Origin: Trichomonas vaginalis G3
Taxonomy: Eukaryota > Parabasalia > Trichomonadida > Trichomonadidae
Length of the DNA: 64,000 nt
Direction of reading: 5' to 3'
NCBI RefSeq assembly: GCF_026262505.1
Contig: NC_067207.1
Coordinates: 26,194,082-26,258,081, forward strand
This document shows positions 51,792-62,105 of this stretch, piece by piece; position 1 is the first letter of the stretch; every line of letters begins with the position of its first letter. The translations under genes were made by a program, and so were the position numbers. The notes below the pieces were generated by a model. The model saw nothing but the letters and a program-made list of their open reading frames with translations. It made no database searches and was not told where the DNA came from.

Positions 51792-52674
51792 ATGCAAGTC
51801 AGAAATATTCAGAACATAGCACCGAGTCTAACTGACAAGAGTATAAAGATATACTATGAACACGTTATGATGAAACCTACCAAAATTCAAGAAAGTCAGT
51901 ATACTTATGAATATCCAAGACACTGGGTAGAGTATGTAGGAGGTGAGAAAGCTATTGAAATAAGACAAGTTAGAAGTATTCCAGCAGGAAAGAACAATAT
52001 TATTGAAGAACTTTAATGTTTTGAGGTATAATGATGAAACAAAGAAGCAAGATAGTTTTCCTGTTGCTGTGTATGTGAACCTAGACACAGGAGATGACAT
52101 GAAAGTTTTTAACACAAAGCTTCAAACGGTAGTGAGAGAACAACTGACTGCGGAAGGACATCCATTACCTTCAGAAGTTACCAATAGTATATAATTTTGA
52201 AACAAATGCAATAGATTTTAAAGTCGTCTCTGCAAAGAAGTCAGGTTTTACATTTAATGAAGCAGATGTATATTCGAATGAAAACTTCAAAGCTATTGCA
52301 TGGTTAGATAATGACGATTGCTTTAAGAAAATATTTAAATTCAGTGACTCAAAGATGTCAATAGATGACCTTCGTGGAATGTTACCATCGACGTTTACAG
52401 TAGAAGGTTCAGCAGGATTGCTTAAAAGATTGTCAATTGTGGTATTTGGTCTCGTGAGAACATTGTTATAAAATCCAGTATAAGTGAATTTGCTGAAGAA
52501 TCTATATTATGTCTTTCAAACTACATGTATTCGCCGCCGAAGCATTATAGTATAAACAACTTTGTCAGTAAGTTTAACATAAGACTTGTCGAACCTTCTT
52601 CAATGAAAGATGTTGTGCTACCTAAAGACGGAAAGGATGGACTCATTATTGAGATGATTTTAATAGCATATTAA
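51792..52674 (+). CDS. Penton-like structural protein, FP-W motif family (M2, broken)
   Basis: Divergent from the ATPase. It begins MQVRNIQNIAPSLTDKSIKI; after about 40 residues it has YEYPRHWVEYVGG then KAIEIRQVRSIP, the family motif shared with 36023-36878 and the M3 gene at 57783. A hydrophilic middle and a beta-rich end (KDGLIIEMILIAY) follow. M2 therefore carries at least two members of this family. The gene is broken. Confidence 0.5.
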
Positions 52675-52872
52675 ATGAGCTTGTTCTTGAAGGTCATTCA
52701 TGATGAAATAACTGTTTGTAGAAGATGTAGCAATTGTTCAGACATTTTGAAGCGTATAGATGAGATAAGAAAGAAGTTTATGAATGAGAATGTTTATGTT
52801 TCATTGACTTTCTCCAGTAACGAGAACTTTTATGAGATAATATTGAAGAGAGATGATTTTAATATGGTGTAA
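52675..52872 (+). CDS. 65-aa Cys-containing protein (M2)
   Basis: Looks whole; the ATG directly follows the stop of the previous gene. It carries a CRRCSNC cluster near residue 16-22 (a possible metal site) and a strand-rich end (VYVSLTFSSNENFYEIILK). No family recognised. Confidence 0.5.
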   Translation: MSLFLKVIHDEITVCRRCSNCSDILKRIDEIRKKFMNENVYVSLTFSSNENFYEIILKRDDFNMV

Positions 52873-53390
52873 ATGGTAGCTTGGACAGCTTTAGGCGCAA
52901 TGGGAACAAAAGCATTAGCATTTGGAGCAAAAGCACTTGGGGCTTATGACGCAGTAAATAAAATGAGTGGAGGAAGGGTTTCGAAGACATTAGATGCAAA
53001 TAAAGGGAAGATTGGAGGCTGGGTGCAAAGAAGTTAAGATTAAATAAAATAGGGCTCATAAATAAAGCATCCAATTTGGTTGCGACTGAGTCAGAAAATG
53101 CTTTAGGAAAGGACGATGAGTTTGCAAAACACGCAAAAGACTTTAATGACCAGATGAAAGGTGAAACAATGCATTTAAATAGATTCGATGGAACTAAAGA
53201 AAATGTTTCTTCTCCACCAGTAGTTCTTCCGTATGGTCCCTATGGAATGTATGGAAATCCTTACGAAAGACCATTTGACCCATTGACTGGTGGAAGTAAC
53301 TGTATCATTACGGACGAAGAAGAAAGACAGTCAAGTTGGAGACAGACGTGAAGAAAGCAACTAAAAAGAAACCAAGGAAGAGAGTTATAA
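52873..53390 (+). CDS. Small virion-type protein, Gly/Ala-rich start (M2, broken)
   Basis: Starts MVAWTALGAMGTKALAFGAK, an amphipathic Gly/Ala-rich helix, continues with Lys-rich and acidic segments and a Pro/Tyr/Gly-rich part (YGPYGMYGNPYERPFDP) and reaches the inner edge of the right terminal repeat. The composition suggests a membrane-active or internal virion protein. Broken. Confidence 0.4.
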
Positions 53391-54057
53391 AGCATGAATT
53401 CAACAGGTTAGAAATGAGGTTAGAAACGTGTTGATCTAACATTCTACATAAACATATTTTTGTGCTATGTTTCATACGTGTGAGGTGGTGATATCATTAA
53501 TTTTTAAGTTTATTTTTTATTTTATTTTTATTTTATTTGGATGTAATGACAGAACAAAAGCAACTCATACAAATCAAAACATATAACAAACATACATTTA
53601 AACATTTATTCTTCCTTCCTGAGCATAACATGTTCTTTCAAATACATCCGAGACCAGTTGACTTTTCATTGACTGTGTATAAAGATAGAAATAGTTATAT
53701 CATTAAACCATACGATGACGAAGGTAAGTTATGTAAATTGTACGTTAAGAAGTTAGAGAAAGTTTATGGCTTCAAGTATGACTACAATAGGGTTAACACT
53801 GATGATGAAGATATTGAGGAAAATTTATGAGAACATTAGTGAAGTCGTTAGTGAGAACGATAGTGAGAACGTTTATTTTTACATTAGTGAGTTCGTTAGT
53901 GAGTGAGTGGTTGGCGGCTTTGTAAATATTTAAGGTTAAATTAGTTTTTGCGTTCATGTTGTAAAATATACGTTAACGGTTTTGTAAAGTGTCAAATTCA
54001 CAAGTATTGGGTAAGGTGGAACGCAGTGCCACCATACCCAAGACTAGTATACTAACT
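53382..54057 (-). repeat. M2 right terminal inverted repeat
   Basis: About 676 bp, inverted copy of 32221-32900, ending CTAGTATACTAACT at 54057, followed by the target duplication ATTAT. It differs from the left copy at only a few single bases, mostly at its inner end. Confidence 0.95.
53537..53830 (+). CDS. 97-aa terminal-repeat protein (right copy)
   Basis: Encodes exactly the same protein as 32445-32738 from the other terminal repeat, again reading toward the element end. The flanking repeat sequence shows several differences between the copies while this gene shows none at protein level, which may reflect function, gene conversion or chance. Confidence 0.65.
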   Translation: MDVMTEQKQLIQIKTYNKHTFKHLFFLPEHNMFFQIHPRPVDFSLTVYKDRNSYIIKPYDDEGKLCKLYVKKLEKVYGFKYDYNRVNTDDEDIEENL

Positions 54058-54062
54058 ATTAT

Positions 54063-56946
54063 CTCCTTTTGTATTACTTGTTTTAGGTGCTTGGGTCTGT
54101 GTCTGTGTTGGCATTACTGTTGGTATAGGTGTTGGTATTTCTTTTGGTATTGGTAAAGGTTCTACATCTAGCTCTGGTGTTGATATCGATGATTCTGATT
54201 CCATTGAGGAAGTTGATGTCGATGATTCTGATGATGTTGATGATATCGATGATTCTGATTCCGTTGATGATTCTATTGATGTTGAGGAAGTTGAAGATTC
54301 TGTTGATGTTGATGATTCTGTTTCTGTTGATGAAGTTGATGATTCTGTTTCTGTTGATGAAGTTGATGATTCTGTTGATGTTGATGATTCTGTTTCTGTT
54401 GATGAAGTTAATGTTGATGATTCTGTTGAGGAAGTTGATGTTGATGATGTTGAAGATTCTGTTGATGTTGATATTGAAGAAGTTGATGTTGATGATTCTG
54501 TTGATGTTGATGATTCTGTTTCTGTTGAGGAAGTTGAAGTCGATGATTCTGTTGATGTTGATGATTCTGTTTCTGTTGAGGAAGTTGATGCTGATGATTC
54601 CGGCTGTTCCGGAATTATCAAAATTTCTTTTGAAATGTTCACTGTTTGATTTGAACTATCCATTGCATAAATATAAATTGTTGCAATTTTATTAATATGC
54701 GTTTCTCCAAATTTGTACGTAAATTCGTGTTCAAATACATGATTTGTTAAATTGACTTTTTTGAACTTGGATTTATTATCGTTAATTCCCATAGCAACCA
54801 TAAGGCTGTCATCATCTGGATCTGAAATTCTCGCCATAATTGAAAGATTCTTATTGACTTCATACCGATCTGGGACTTCACCTAAAAATTCCAATTGAAC
54901 TTTATTGTTAATTACTTGAACAATAATAGATTTTATGATTGAAGAAACATCTCCGTATTTGGCAAAAATCGACACATTGTAATATGCATTATCTCTTTCA
55001 GGAACTTCAATAAAACCATTGAATTCTTGTTTAACTAATTCGTGTGTTGTAGATGTTCGCATTGACCCTAACACTCCGGTTGAAATAAGAGATGACGATT
55101 CATTATATATTTCATATATTGCCTCAACTGTCTTGTTTGCAAGAGCAAGACCAATTGTTCCATTGATGGTTATATTATCCGCATGATTGATAATTAATGT
55201 TTCATTTTGAGGTTCAAAAAGTTCAAGTGTTGGTTTTTGATGAACTATTGAAACTGTATGATTTAGAGAAACCTCACTAGCAGAATCGCTGACATTTAGA
55301 TAAATTGTTATCACATGTCCGCCTAAACTACTACTCGGAGTGATTGATATATCATAAATCATTGATTTTTCTGTCTTTAATATTGTTTCTACCCCAGAAG
55401 TTGTATCGTTGAATCCTTTAGTTAATGTAAGGTTGTTATCATCAGGATCAGTAATATTAACTTGGAATATATAATTGATACCTGTTTCAAGTACAGTTGG
55501 AGTATCTCCGATAAACTCTAACTTGATCTTTTCATTCAAAACAAAAAATTCTTTTATGATTTCATCAGATGAAACATCATCACATTCTGCTTTAAGAATG
55601 AGTTTGTAAACAAATTCATGTTCTGGGATTGAAATATTGAAAATGAGGATTTTGGTTTTCTCAGTTTCTGTAGTTGTAAACGATCCCATATCACCTTTGA
55701 GAACAACTTCATTTGTTTTATTGTTTCTAATTTCATACTTGGCTGTGACCTCTTTGCCATTGAGATCAATGCCATATGATGCATTAATATTAATTTCTTG
55801 ATCATGGTAATAATATTCATCAATGTCATCTGTGTTGAGAATGAAAGTTGGCAGTGGTGAAGATCCAGTAACCACTGATATAGTCTTTGATATATTAACA
55901 GTTTGATCTGAACTATCTTTTGCATAAATTGTTATTGTAACTTGTTTATTTAATTTATCACTACTAAACTTGAATTTGAAATCCTTTTCGAGATAATGAT
56001 TGTCTAATCTAACTTCTGAATATTCAGGATCAACACTGTCTATTCCTGTTCCAATCTTAACTGTTTCATCATCTGAATAATTTATTTTTACTTTGATAGT
56101 ATATTCCCTATTAACTTCGAATGAATCAGAAACTTCATCAACGAAATCAAGTTGTATTCCAGAATTACTATTGGGATCTTCAACATCAATGCTATATTTA
56201 ACAGATGTTGAATTATATTCCCCTTGCTTTGCATATAATTTAAGTGTATATTTTCCCGCTGTTGAAGGAAGTGCTATATTTGAAGTAAACGATTTGTATT
56301 TTTTATTGGAAGCTGTTTTGAATGTGTCAATTTCTTTTGTATCGACTACTTCACCCTTAAAATTGATAAATTCATAAAATGCCTTTAGTGTTTTTTGTGC
56401 AACCTTGTATTCATATTTTGCACTAACTGGAATTTTTTGGTTAATATTAAATTTGGATTCAACCTTTGTAGTACCAAGAATTTCGAATTTTGGTGCCTGG
56501 TAATCTCCTTTATATAGATAATAAATTACCTTTGTCGGTGTATCTGGAGCTAAATTTACATTCCAAAAGAGATTAAGTTGTTCATATTGCGTTGAAGGAG
56601 ATGGATTACTATTTTTTGTGAATAAGTTATTAGTCCCAGATGCATCTTTTTTTCCATATCCAAATCCATCGTTGTTTGTAACATCATCAAAACCCTCTAA
56701 AAGAAGTGAATAAGTTTTAGAATTAGCACTTAAAGTCATGCCATAATTAACCATTGAAATAGTAAACGTTTCACTTCCACCAATTATTGCATCTAATCTA
56801 AAACCATATAAAATGTTTTTATATTCTTTGGTAGAAGAAATTTCTGTAATAATTTTTATAAAATCTGGATTATTGTTAACTTTCTCATAACTAAATTTTG
56901 TCGTGATTGGATGATTTTTGCTTACTTGTGAAGAATACATAACGCT
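54063..56946 (-). pseudogene. Host surface protein ectodomain, split by M2 and truncated at its start
   Basis: The minus-strand frame of about 960 residues encodes alternating beta-sandwich (Ig/cadherin-like) domains. One type, about 100 residues, contains LEFLGEVPDRYEVNKN and IYAMDSSNQTVNISK; another starts near PxxxILN or LELFEPQNETL; about three pairs are visible. A mucin-like Ser/Thr/Glu stalk (SSTSTESSTS type, 54180-54600) and a Pro/Thr/Gln stretch follow. The membrane anchor is at 31922-32220, beyond M2. The first codon of the M2 terminal repeat region supplies a stop right after KGDNS. The 5' end, with any signal peptide, is missing where truncated M3 abuts at about 56950. Such proteins are adhesin-type surface molecules in trichomonads. 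Confidence 0.85.
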
Positions 56947-56956
56947 CTTACATAAA

Positions 56957-57764
56957 CGTTTAAGTCTGTTATTTCAGATATAGAATGTGTATGTCCAACG
57001 GCACTTTTCCTGTTTAAGGTTTCTTGTAAGTTTGTAATATTTGCAATGGTATGTGTATGGTTCTTGTCTGCTTTCTTTTCAAGGCTAACGTTTAAGTCTG
57101 TTATTTCAGATATAGAATGTGTATGTCCAACGGCACTTTTCCTGTTTAAGGTTTCTTGTAAGTTTGTAATATTTGCAATGGTATGTGTATGTCCAACGGC
57201 ACTTTTACTGTTTAAGGTTTCTTGTAAGTTTGTAATATTTGCAATGGTATGTGTATGTCCAACGGCACTTTTACTGTTTAAGGTTTCTTGTAAGTCTGTT
57301 ATTTCAGATATAGAATGTGTATGAGTCTTTTTAGAATATTCGTTTTCAGCTCTCGTCACTTCACTTGACATTTTATTGTCAACATATGTTTTGTCTGCTA
57401 GTTCAGGATGAGTATGTTCTTTTGTTGCATAAGCATTGTTAGCTCTTTCTTCTTCTTTTGCTATTGCATCGTCTACATATTCTTTGTCAGCTTTGTTGTC
57501 AACATCTGTTTTCAAAAGAAGTTCATTTATAGGTTTCTCGTTTAAAGTTCCTTTTGTTGGATTTATACAGACAGTATGGTTCTTATTGTCTTGAAACAGA
57601 AACTCATCTGTCATTGGGTTTATTGTCAGTTTTAAGTTTCCTTCTTTCAATGACTCAGATATCTTAGAATAGTTTGAAAAGTTTGTTGTGTTCTTATTTA
57701 GAGCTTGCATAATGAGTTGTCGGTTGTGTTGTATTTCTCTCATAGACGCTGTTTCATTTGACAT
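56957..57764 (-). CDS. Phage-like fibre protein with HTH-sequence (His-x-His) repeats (M3, truncated)
   Basis: Begins MSNETASMREIQHNRQLIMQ, then a shaft domain, KADKEYVDDAIAKEEE and ADKTYVDNKM segments, and six 26-28-residue repeats built from ISEITDLQETLNSKSAVG or IANITNLQETLN followed by GHTHT/S. Seven His-Thr-His motifs occur. In phage T4 long tail fibres such H-x-H motifs bind iron in the needle; here they may do the same. It probably forms a receptor-binding spike. The start follows a shared promoter (TTTTTATTCTAGATAAAA) with the divergent gene at 57783. The C-terminal tip is lost at the element edge. Confidence 0.82.
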
Positions 57765-57782
57765 TTTTATTCTAGATAAAAT

Positions 57783-58247
57783 ATGCTTCCAATAGAAAAA
57801 GAAAATTCAAGAGTTGCTACAACTAAACCATTAGATGAACTTTTTACTAATGTCGGTCAAAAGTTTGAGACAGAGACCGTAAAGCATGAAGGCTATCGTT
57901 TTGACTACCCATTAAGATGGCTAAGAGACCCATCTGTCACAAAAGCTATTGGCTTTCGTAGAATGAAGTTCATTTCAGAAGCCATACATGGTTTCCCATT
58001 TACGGTCGGTTTTGAAGTTCGATACTATAACAAAGAAAAACGTATGTATGAGAAATTTGAACAGGGAAAACTTTTACAAGTTAGTTTGCTTGTAAACTTA
58101 GAAACAACTCTTCAAGCTTTTCAAGAAAAAATAAACGATATCTATATCGAATATGCAAAACAGTATAACATTGACGAAGGAAAATACCATCTCGATATTA
58201 TTTATGTTATATACGAAAATGATAAAAACAGTTTGACAGAAAAGTGA
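57783..58247 (+). CDS. Penton-like FP-W family protein, 5' part (M3, interrupted)
   Basis: Divergent from the fibre gene. It reads MLPIEKENSRVATTKPLDEL, then YRFDYPLRWLRD and KAIGFRRMKFI, the family motif of M2 genes 36023 and 51792, and a beta-rich part. It runs into the left edge of the integrase element; the end of such a gene appears on the other side at 61685-62101, so the insertion seems to lie inside this gene. Confidence 0.65.
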   Translation: MLPIEKENSRVATTKPLDELFTNVGQKFETETVKHEGYRFDYPLRWLRDPSVTKAIGFRRMKFISEAIHGFPFTVGFEVRYYNKEKRMYEKFEQGKLLQVSLLVNLETTLQAFQEKINDIYIEYAKQYNIDEGKYHLDIIYVIYENDKNSLTEK

Positions 58248-58294
58248 CAACTTTACGTGTCAAAAATAGAAAAAGTGACATTTTATTCGTAATA

Positions 58295-60596
58295 TTAAAA
58301 TGAATCATCATAATCTTCTTCATAAGGATCTTCATAATCTTCTTGATATTCTTCTTCATAATTTACTTCGTATTCTTCTTCTTCATTACTATCTTCTTCT
58401 ATTTCAACCGGATTCGCCTTATTTTCTTCTTCTTCAACTTCCTCGCCTTCTTTTTCCCATTCATCTTCTTCGATTCCTTGGAGCTCTGGCATCTCATTGG
58501 CCATAAGTGAACCTGGAAGAAAATCTTGAGAGACTCCATCCACAATCCATTTTGCCGGCATTCCCCTCTTCCAAATTGGAAGTTTCTTCCACATTTCAGA
58601 TGGGCTATAGTGAATTTTTTTTCCATTCACATAATGAGTTGGTAATGCTAGATGAGGTTTAGAATTATAGTACTCAACCCATTGTTGAATCTTTGCCCAT
58701 GACAACTCTCTGCTCTCTATGTTAGGCCACAAGCGCTCGATTTTCCCATTTTGGTATGGGCAATGGGGGACAATATATACATTATTGATCCCCCGAACCC
58801 TCATAGCTTTTAGGAACTCGCCTTTATTCTCGCCGCCATTATCGGACCAAATTGTATGTGGTGGTCCATAACGGGCTATTGCTCTCTTAATTACTTTCAC
58901 TGTTTGGCTAGCATGTTTTGACGAAAGATGCTGCCATTCTATGATGAGCCTTGTGCAGTCATCAATCACAGCATAAAGAATCTGACTTCTCTTTTTGCCA
59001 AGAAAGTTATGATTAGGAAAAGTCAGATTTGGTTAGGAAAGGCAGCTAAGTATCTTGTCTTTCCTTTTGGCCGATAGGGTCCCCTTGGACGTGCCAAGCC
59101 TAGCTCTCTAAAAGCTCTTTCTACCATATGTCTTGAGGGAGATGTGGAAGAGGGTTTGTAAGATATTTAATGTTCCTCAGCTCAGATGGAAATGATAATG
59201 GAGACTCTTCAATCATAAGTCCGGAAGGAATTGTGGAAGAAATTTGATTCAGGGGCTTAAAACGTTCAATAGCGGAGAACCATGCTTGGGTAGGCGTTGG
59301 CTGTGGAACAATACCCGTCTTCATGTCCAAAAATGCCTCAAAATGAGATTTGGCATATTCGATATCTTTATTTATTTGGTTATAGGCGGAGATTATTCCA
59401 AGATGGCCATGCTGCTCAATTAGGTTTCTAATAGTTACCTTAAGATCTTTTGGTACATTAACTTTGGGTCTCCCGCGCTTAAGGGGAATAGACACAGATG
59501 GGTGAGGCTGAGGCTGAGTATTGGCAGAGAGCTGTTGCTGTGGGGGAGTGTTGGCAGAGAGTTGTTGCTGTGCCGAGGTGTTGGCAGAGAGCTGGCGTTG
59601 AAGAGGAGTATTGGCAGAGAGTTGGCGTTGAAGAGGAGTGTTGGCAGAGAGTTGTTGCTGTGGAAGAGAGTTGGCAGAGAGCTGGCGTTGTGGGGGAGTG
59701 TTGGCAGAGAGTTGTTGCTGTGCCGAGGTGTTGGCAGAGAGCTGGCGTTGAAGATGAGTGTTGGCAGAGAGCTGGCGTTGAAGATGAGTGTTGGCAGAGA
59801 GCTGGCGTTGTGTCTGGGTGTTGGCAGAGAGCTGGAGTTGTGTCTGGGTGTTGGCAGAGAGTTGTTGCTGTGCCGAGGTGTTGGCAGAGAGCTGGCGTTG
59901 AAGATGAGTGTTGGCAGAGAGCTGGCGTTGAAGATGAGTGTTGGCAGAGAGCTGGCGTTGTGTCTGGGTGTTGGCAGAGAGCTGGAGTTGTGTCTGGGTG
60001 TTGGCAGAGAGTTGTTGCTGTGGAAGAGAGTTGGCAGAGAGCTGGCGTTGTGTCTGGGTGTTGGCAGAGAGTTGTTGCTGTGGAAGAGAGTTGGCAGAGA
60101 GCTGGCGTTGTGGGGGAGTGCTGGCAGAGAGTTGTGGCTGTGGGGGAGTGTTGGTACTGCTGGCTAATGAAAGCTGGCGTTGAAGAGGAGCGTTGGCAGA
60201 GAGCTGGCGTTGTGGCTGGGTGTTGGCAGAAAGTGGGCTTTGTAGAGGAGCGTTGGCTGTTGAGAGCTGTTGCTGTGGAACAGAGTTGGTAGTGCTGGCT
60301 GATGAAAGCTGGCGTTGTAGAGGAGTGCTGGCTGATGAGGGTTCTTCCTGTATACGAGAGTCGTTTGAACTTTGTAATATCAAATAATCGGTAAGGAGAG
60401 TGTCATCTCTGTGTTTCAAAATGGATGAACACTCGTAGAGTCGATTATTATATTTAATGTAGAAAGTAGTAAACTCTTGAAGTTTGTATGTATGATGTAA
60501 GTACTCTTCAATAGTAATTAGTCTATTACATAAGAGAGCTTTGTAAAATGTTATCTTGTTAATTGATGAACGAAAATGGAACATTTGTGAGAACAA
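58295..60596 (-). CDS. rve-type (DDE) integrase/transposase with decapeptide repeats (element C, broken)
   Basis: The C-terminal half holds an rve catalytic core: AVIDDCTRLI (first Asp), IWSDNGGENKG (second Asp) and NGKIERLWP (Glu), with 34 residues between the last two. It is followed by an acidic Glu/Tyr/Asp tail. The middle has a GRPKVN-type hook and a helical DNA-binding-like part. The N-terminal half contains about 25 copies of a ten-residue unit (QLSANTPLQR type), encoded by exact 30-bp repeats at 59520-60330. The gene is broken. It differs clearly from the M2 chromodomain integrase. Confidence 0.75.
59520..60330. repeat. 30-bp minisatellite inside the integrase-like gene
   Basis: About 25-27 units, most beginning TTGGCAGAGAG, strictly 30 bp each from 59520 to 60150, then a few diverged copies. 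The minus strand encodes Gln/Leu/Ser/Ala/Asn/Thr decapeptides. The plus-strand open frames here (Trp/Cys/Gln/Arg-rich) are shadows. Confidence 0.95.
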
Positions 60597-61390
60597 TGGC
60601 TAACGGTGTGCGCCTTTGAATCTGTGCTAGAGCTGTTTCAAGCCAAGCTGAATCAACTAATGTGTACAAATTCATTTTAAACAAATTTGAAATGAAATAA
60701 TTTGTGAGAATTTGAGAATAATTTAATTATTTCAGAAGTCTATATTGAAAAAATATTCTTAACAAAATTAATTTAAATGGTTCAGAAAATAAAAAATTAA
60801 AATTAATGGAAAAACATGATTAGGAATAATTAACAATAATAAATATCATGGTTTTGGATTATTTAAACAGCTATAAAAGAACGAATTTTACAAATTACGA
60901 TAAAAAAATTATTGAAAAATAATGAAGAGGATAAGGATTTGAATCGAAAATTAAAAGGATGATTATGTGTCAAATTAAATTAAAATAAAAATTTTAGAAG
61001 ATTTAGACAAGAAATAGTGCAAAGAATTAGAATTAACATAAAAATCGAAAATTTAATAAAGGAGAGATAAAATTATTGTAGTATTCAATTGAAAAATTTT
61101 ATAAAATAAGGAATATTGGTAAACAAATAAGTTTCATCTAAAAAAAGGAAAATAAAAATATAAAAATTGAAATAAAAACAGAAATATAAAATATTTTTAA
61201 AATGCAAAAAAGTTTCATACTAATCGTTTTTGTATAATATTTATCATTGAAAGATTATTGAAAGATATTTTGAAAGAAATCGAAAAAGTTAAGAAATATT
61301 GAGAAGAAGGACAATTGAATGAATTTTTGGCCGATTGTGCTATGCAAAGTTGATGATAATTGCAGGAAATTTTGAGATTTTCGAGGTTTT

Positions 61391-61568
61391 GGAGGGTGTG
61401 AGTACTATTATATGTAATAGTATCTCACACCCTCCAATTCATCCTATGGCGTCGAGAAAATTTTGGTGAAATGTCGTCGCATTTCACCAAAATTTCTCGG
61501 CGCCATATAGAGAACTAGAGTCTGCGAGGTACTGATTCTATCTATGTACCTCGCAGACCCTAGTTCTC
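61391..61568. repeat. Hairpin array C: three stem-loops
   Basis: Stem-loops at 61391-61435 (class III-like), 61446-61506 (class IV, 27 bp with one bulge and one wobble) and 61510-61568 (class I, 23 bp with one mismatch). The order III-IV-I is the cyclic order of arrays A and B. Class I here, GTCTGCGAGGTACTGAT, corresponds to GGCTATGATGTACTGAT in A. Confidence 0.85.
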
Positions 61569-61632
61569 AGCCAAAATGGCTAAAAATTGCTCGCAATTGT
61601 TTGCCATGTAAACTGTCACTTTTTGAGGAGAT

Positions 61633-61660
61633 TTGACATTCTGTCAAATCTCCTTTTTTC
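61633..61660. other. Perfect hairpin GGAGATTTGACA
   Basis: GGAGATTTGACA, loop TTC, TGTCAAATCTCC, just outside the right edge of element C. A relative sits at 12100-12124. Confidence 0.7.
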
Positions 61661-61684
61661 GTATATAAGATTTATGACAGGAAA

Positions 61685-62101
61685 AATGCAACTGTTAAAA
61701 TCAATAGAATAGAAGACCTTGGAGAAAACGTTTATATTTCTACAAAATATAACAACTTGGCATGGTATAGATTTATGAGGATGTTAAATCAGCCTGCAGC
61801 ATATCCAGTACACCCAGACTTTTATGAAGTCGAAAACCCTAATGGAACATATGAAAATGTTTTCGACCAAGATGCTATTATTGTTCATGCTTCATTTTCT
61901 GGCGCCCAAAACTCTTTCTTATGCTTGGCAAATGACTTTTACGAAAAACCTACAAAGTTATACGAACCACCAAGTGGAAGTATTTCAGACTTTCAAGTAT
62001 GGTTTACTACAGATGGAAGAAAAAGAATAATTCCATTATACCATGCGTTTTACTTAGAACTTAGTTTCATATACAACTACTATCGAACGGTAAAAATATA
62101 A
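61685..62101 (+). CDS. Penton-like protein, 3' part (M3, interrupted)
   Basis: The frame contains YRFMRMLNQPAAYP and ends NDFYEKPTKLYEPP, FQVWFTTDGRKRIIPL and AFYLELSFIYNYY, the typical end of jelly-roll minor capsid proteins. It directly follows element C and is probably the other part of the gene beginning at 57783. The ATG at 61757 is probably not a true start. Confidence 0.6.
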   Translation, partial: NATVKINRIEDLGENVYISTKYNNLAWYRFMRMLNQPAAYPVHPDFYEVENPNGTYENVFDQDAIIVHASFSGAQNSFLCLANDFYEKPTKLYEPPSGSISDFQVWFTTDGRKRIIPLYHAFYLELSFIYNYYRTVKI

Positions 62102-62105
62102 TTTT

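Larger units (their letters stand above)
32221..54057. mobile_element. Maverick/Polinton element M2, both ends present (broken)
   Basis: The 21.8-kb element is bounded by terminal inverted repeats of about 680 bp that begin AGTTAGTATACTAG (Mavericks typically start with AG) and is flanked by the 5-bp duplication ATTAT (32216-32220 and 54058-54062). It encodes DNA polymerase B, a chromodomain integrase, packaging ATPase, double jelly-roll capsid, several penton-like proteins, a phage-like fibre, a KilA-N protein and several small genes. I see no Ulp1/adenain-type protease. Some genes look whole, but polymerase, integrase, ATPase, capsid and fibre genes are broken, perhaps 15-25 breaks in all. 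The two terminal repeats differ at only a handful of bases, so the insertion looks young. Confidence 0.96.
58240..61630. mobile_element. Integrase-bearing element C nested in M3, with hairpin array
   Basis: It lies between the two parts of a structural gene. The left edge reads AAAAGTGACAACTTTACGTG; the right edge read inward is AAAAAGTGACAGTTTACATGG, an imperfect terminal inverted repeat. The right-edge block TTTGCCATGTAAAC is shared with element A. Contents: an integrase-like gene (58295-60596), about 800 bases of AT-rich non-coding DNA (60597-61390) and hairpin array C (61391-61568). Exact ends and target duplication are not certain. Its integrase gene is broken by a few breaks. Confidence 0.6.

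Noticed and set aside
32221-54057. Adenain/Ulp1-type protease gene in M2
   Set aside because: I searched by eye for the His-Asp-Gln-Cys pattern in the intact and broken genes and found no convincing candidate.
54129-54695. Plus-strand Leu/Met-rich 188-codon frame
   Set aside because: Shadow of the Ser/Thr/Glu mucin-like stalk encoded on the minus strand.
59498-60292. Plus-strand 264-codon Trp/Cys-rich protein
   Set aside because: It is a shadow of the 30-bp repeats; the minus-strand frame continues into integrase-like sequence with a catalytic core.
58240-61630. LTR retroelement
   Set aside because: There are no long direct repeats, reverse transcriptase or gag; only a DDE integrase-like gene and short inverted ends.
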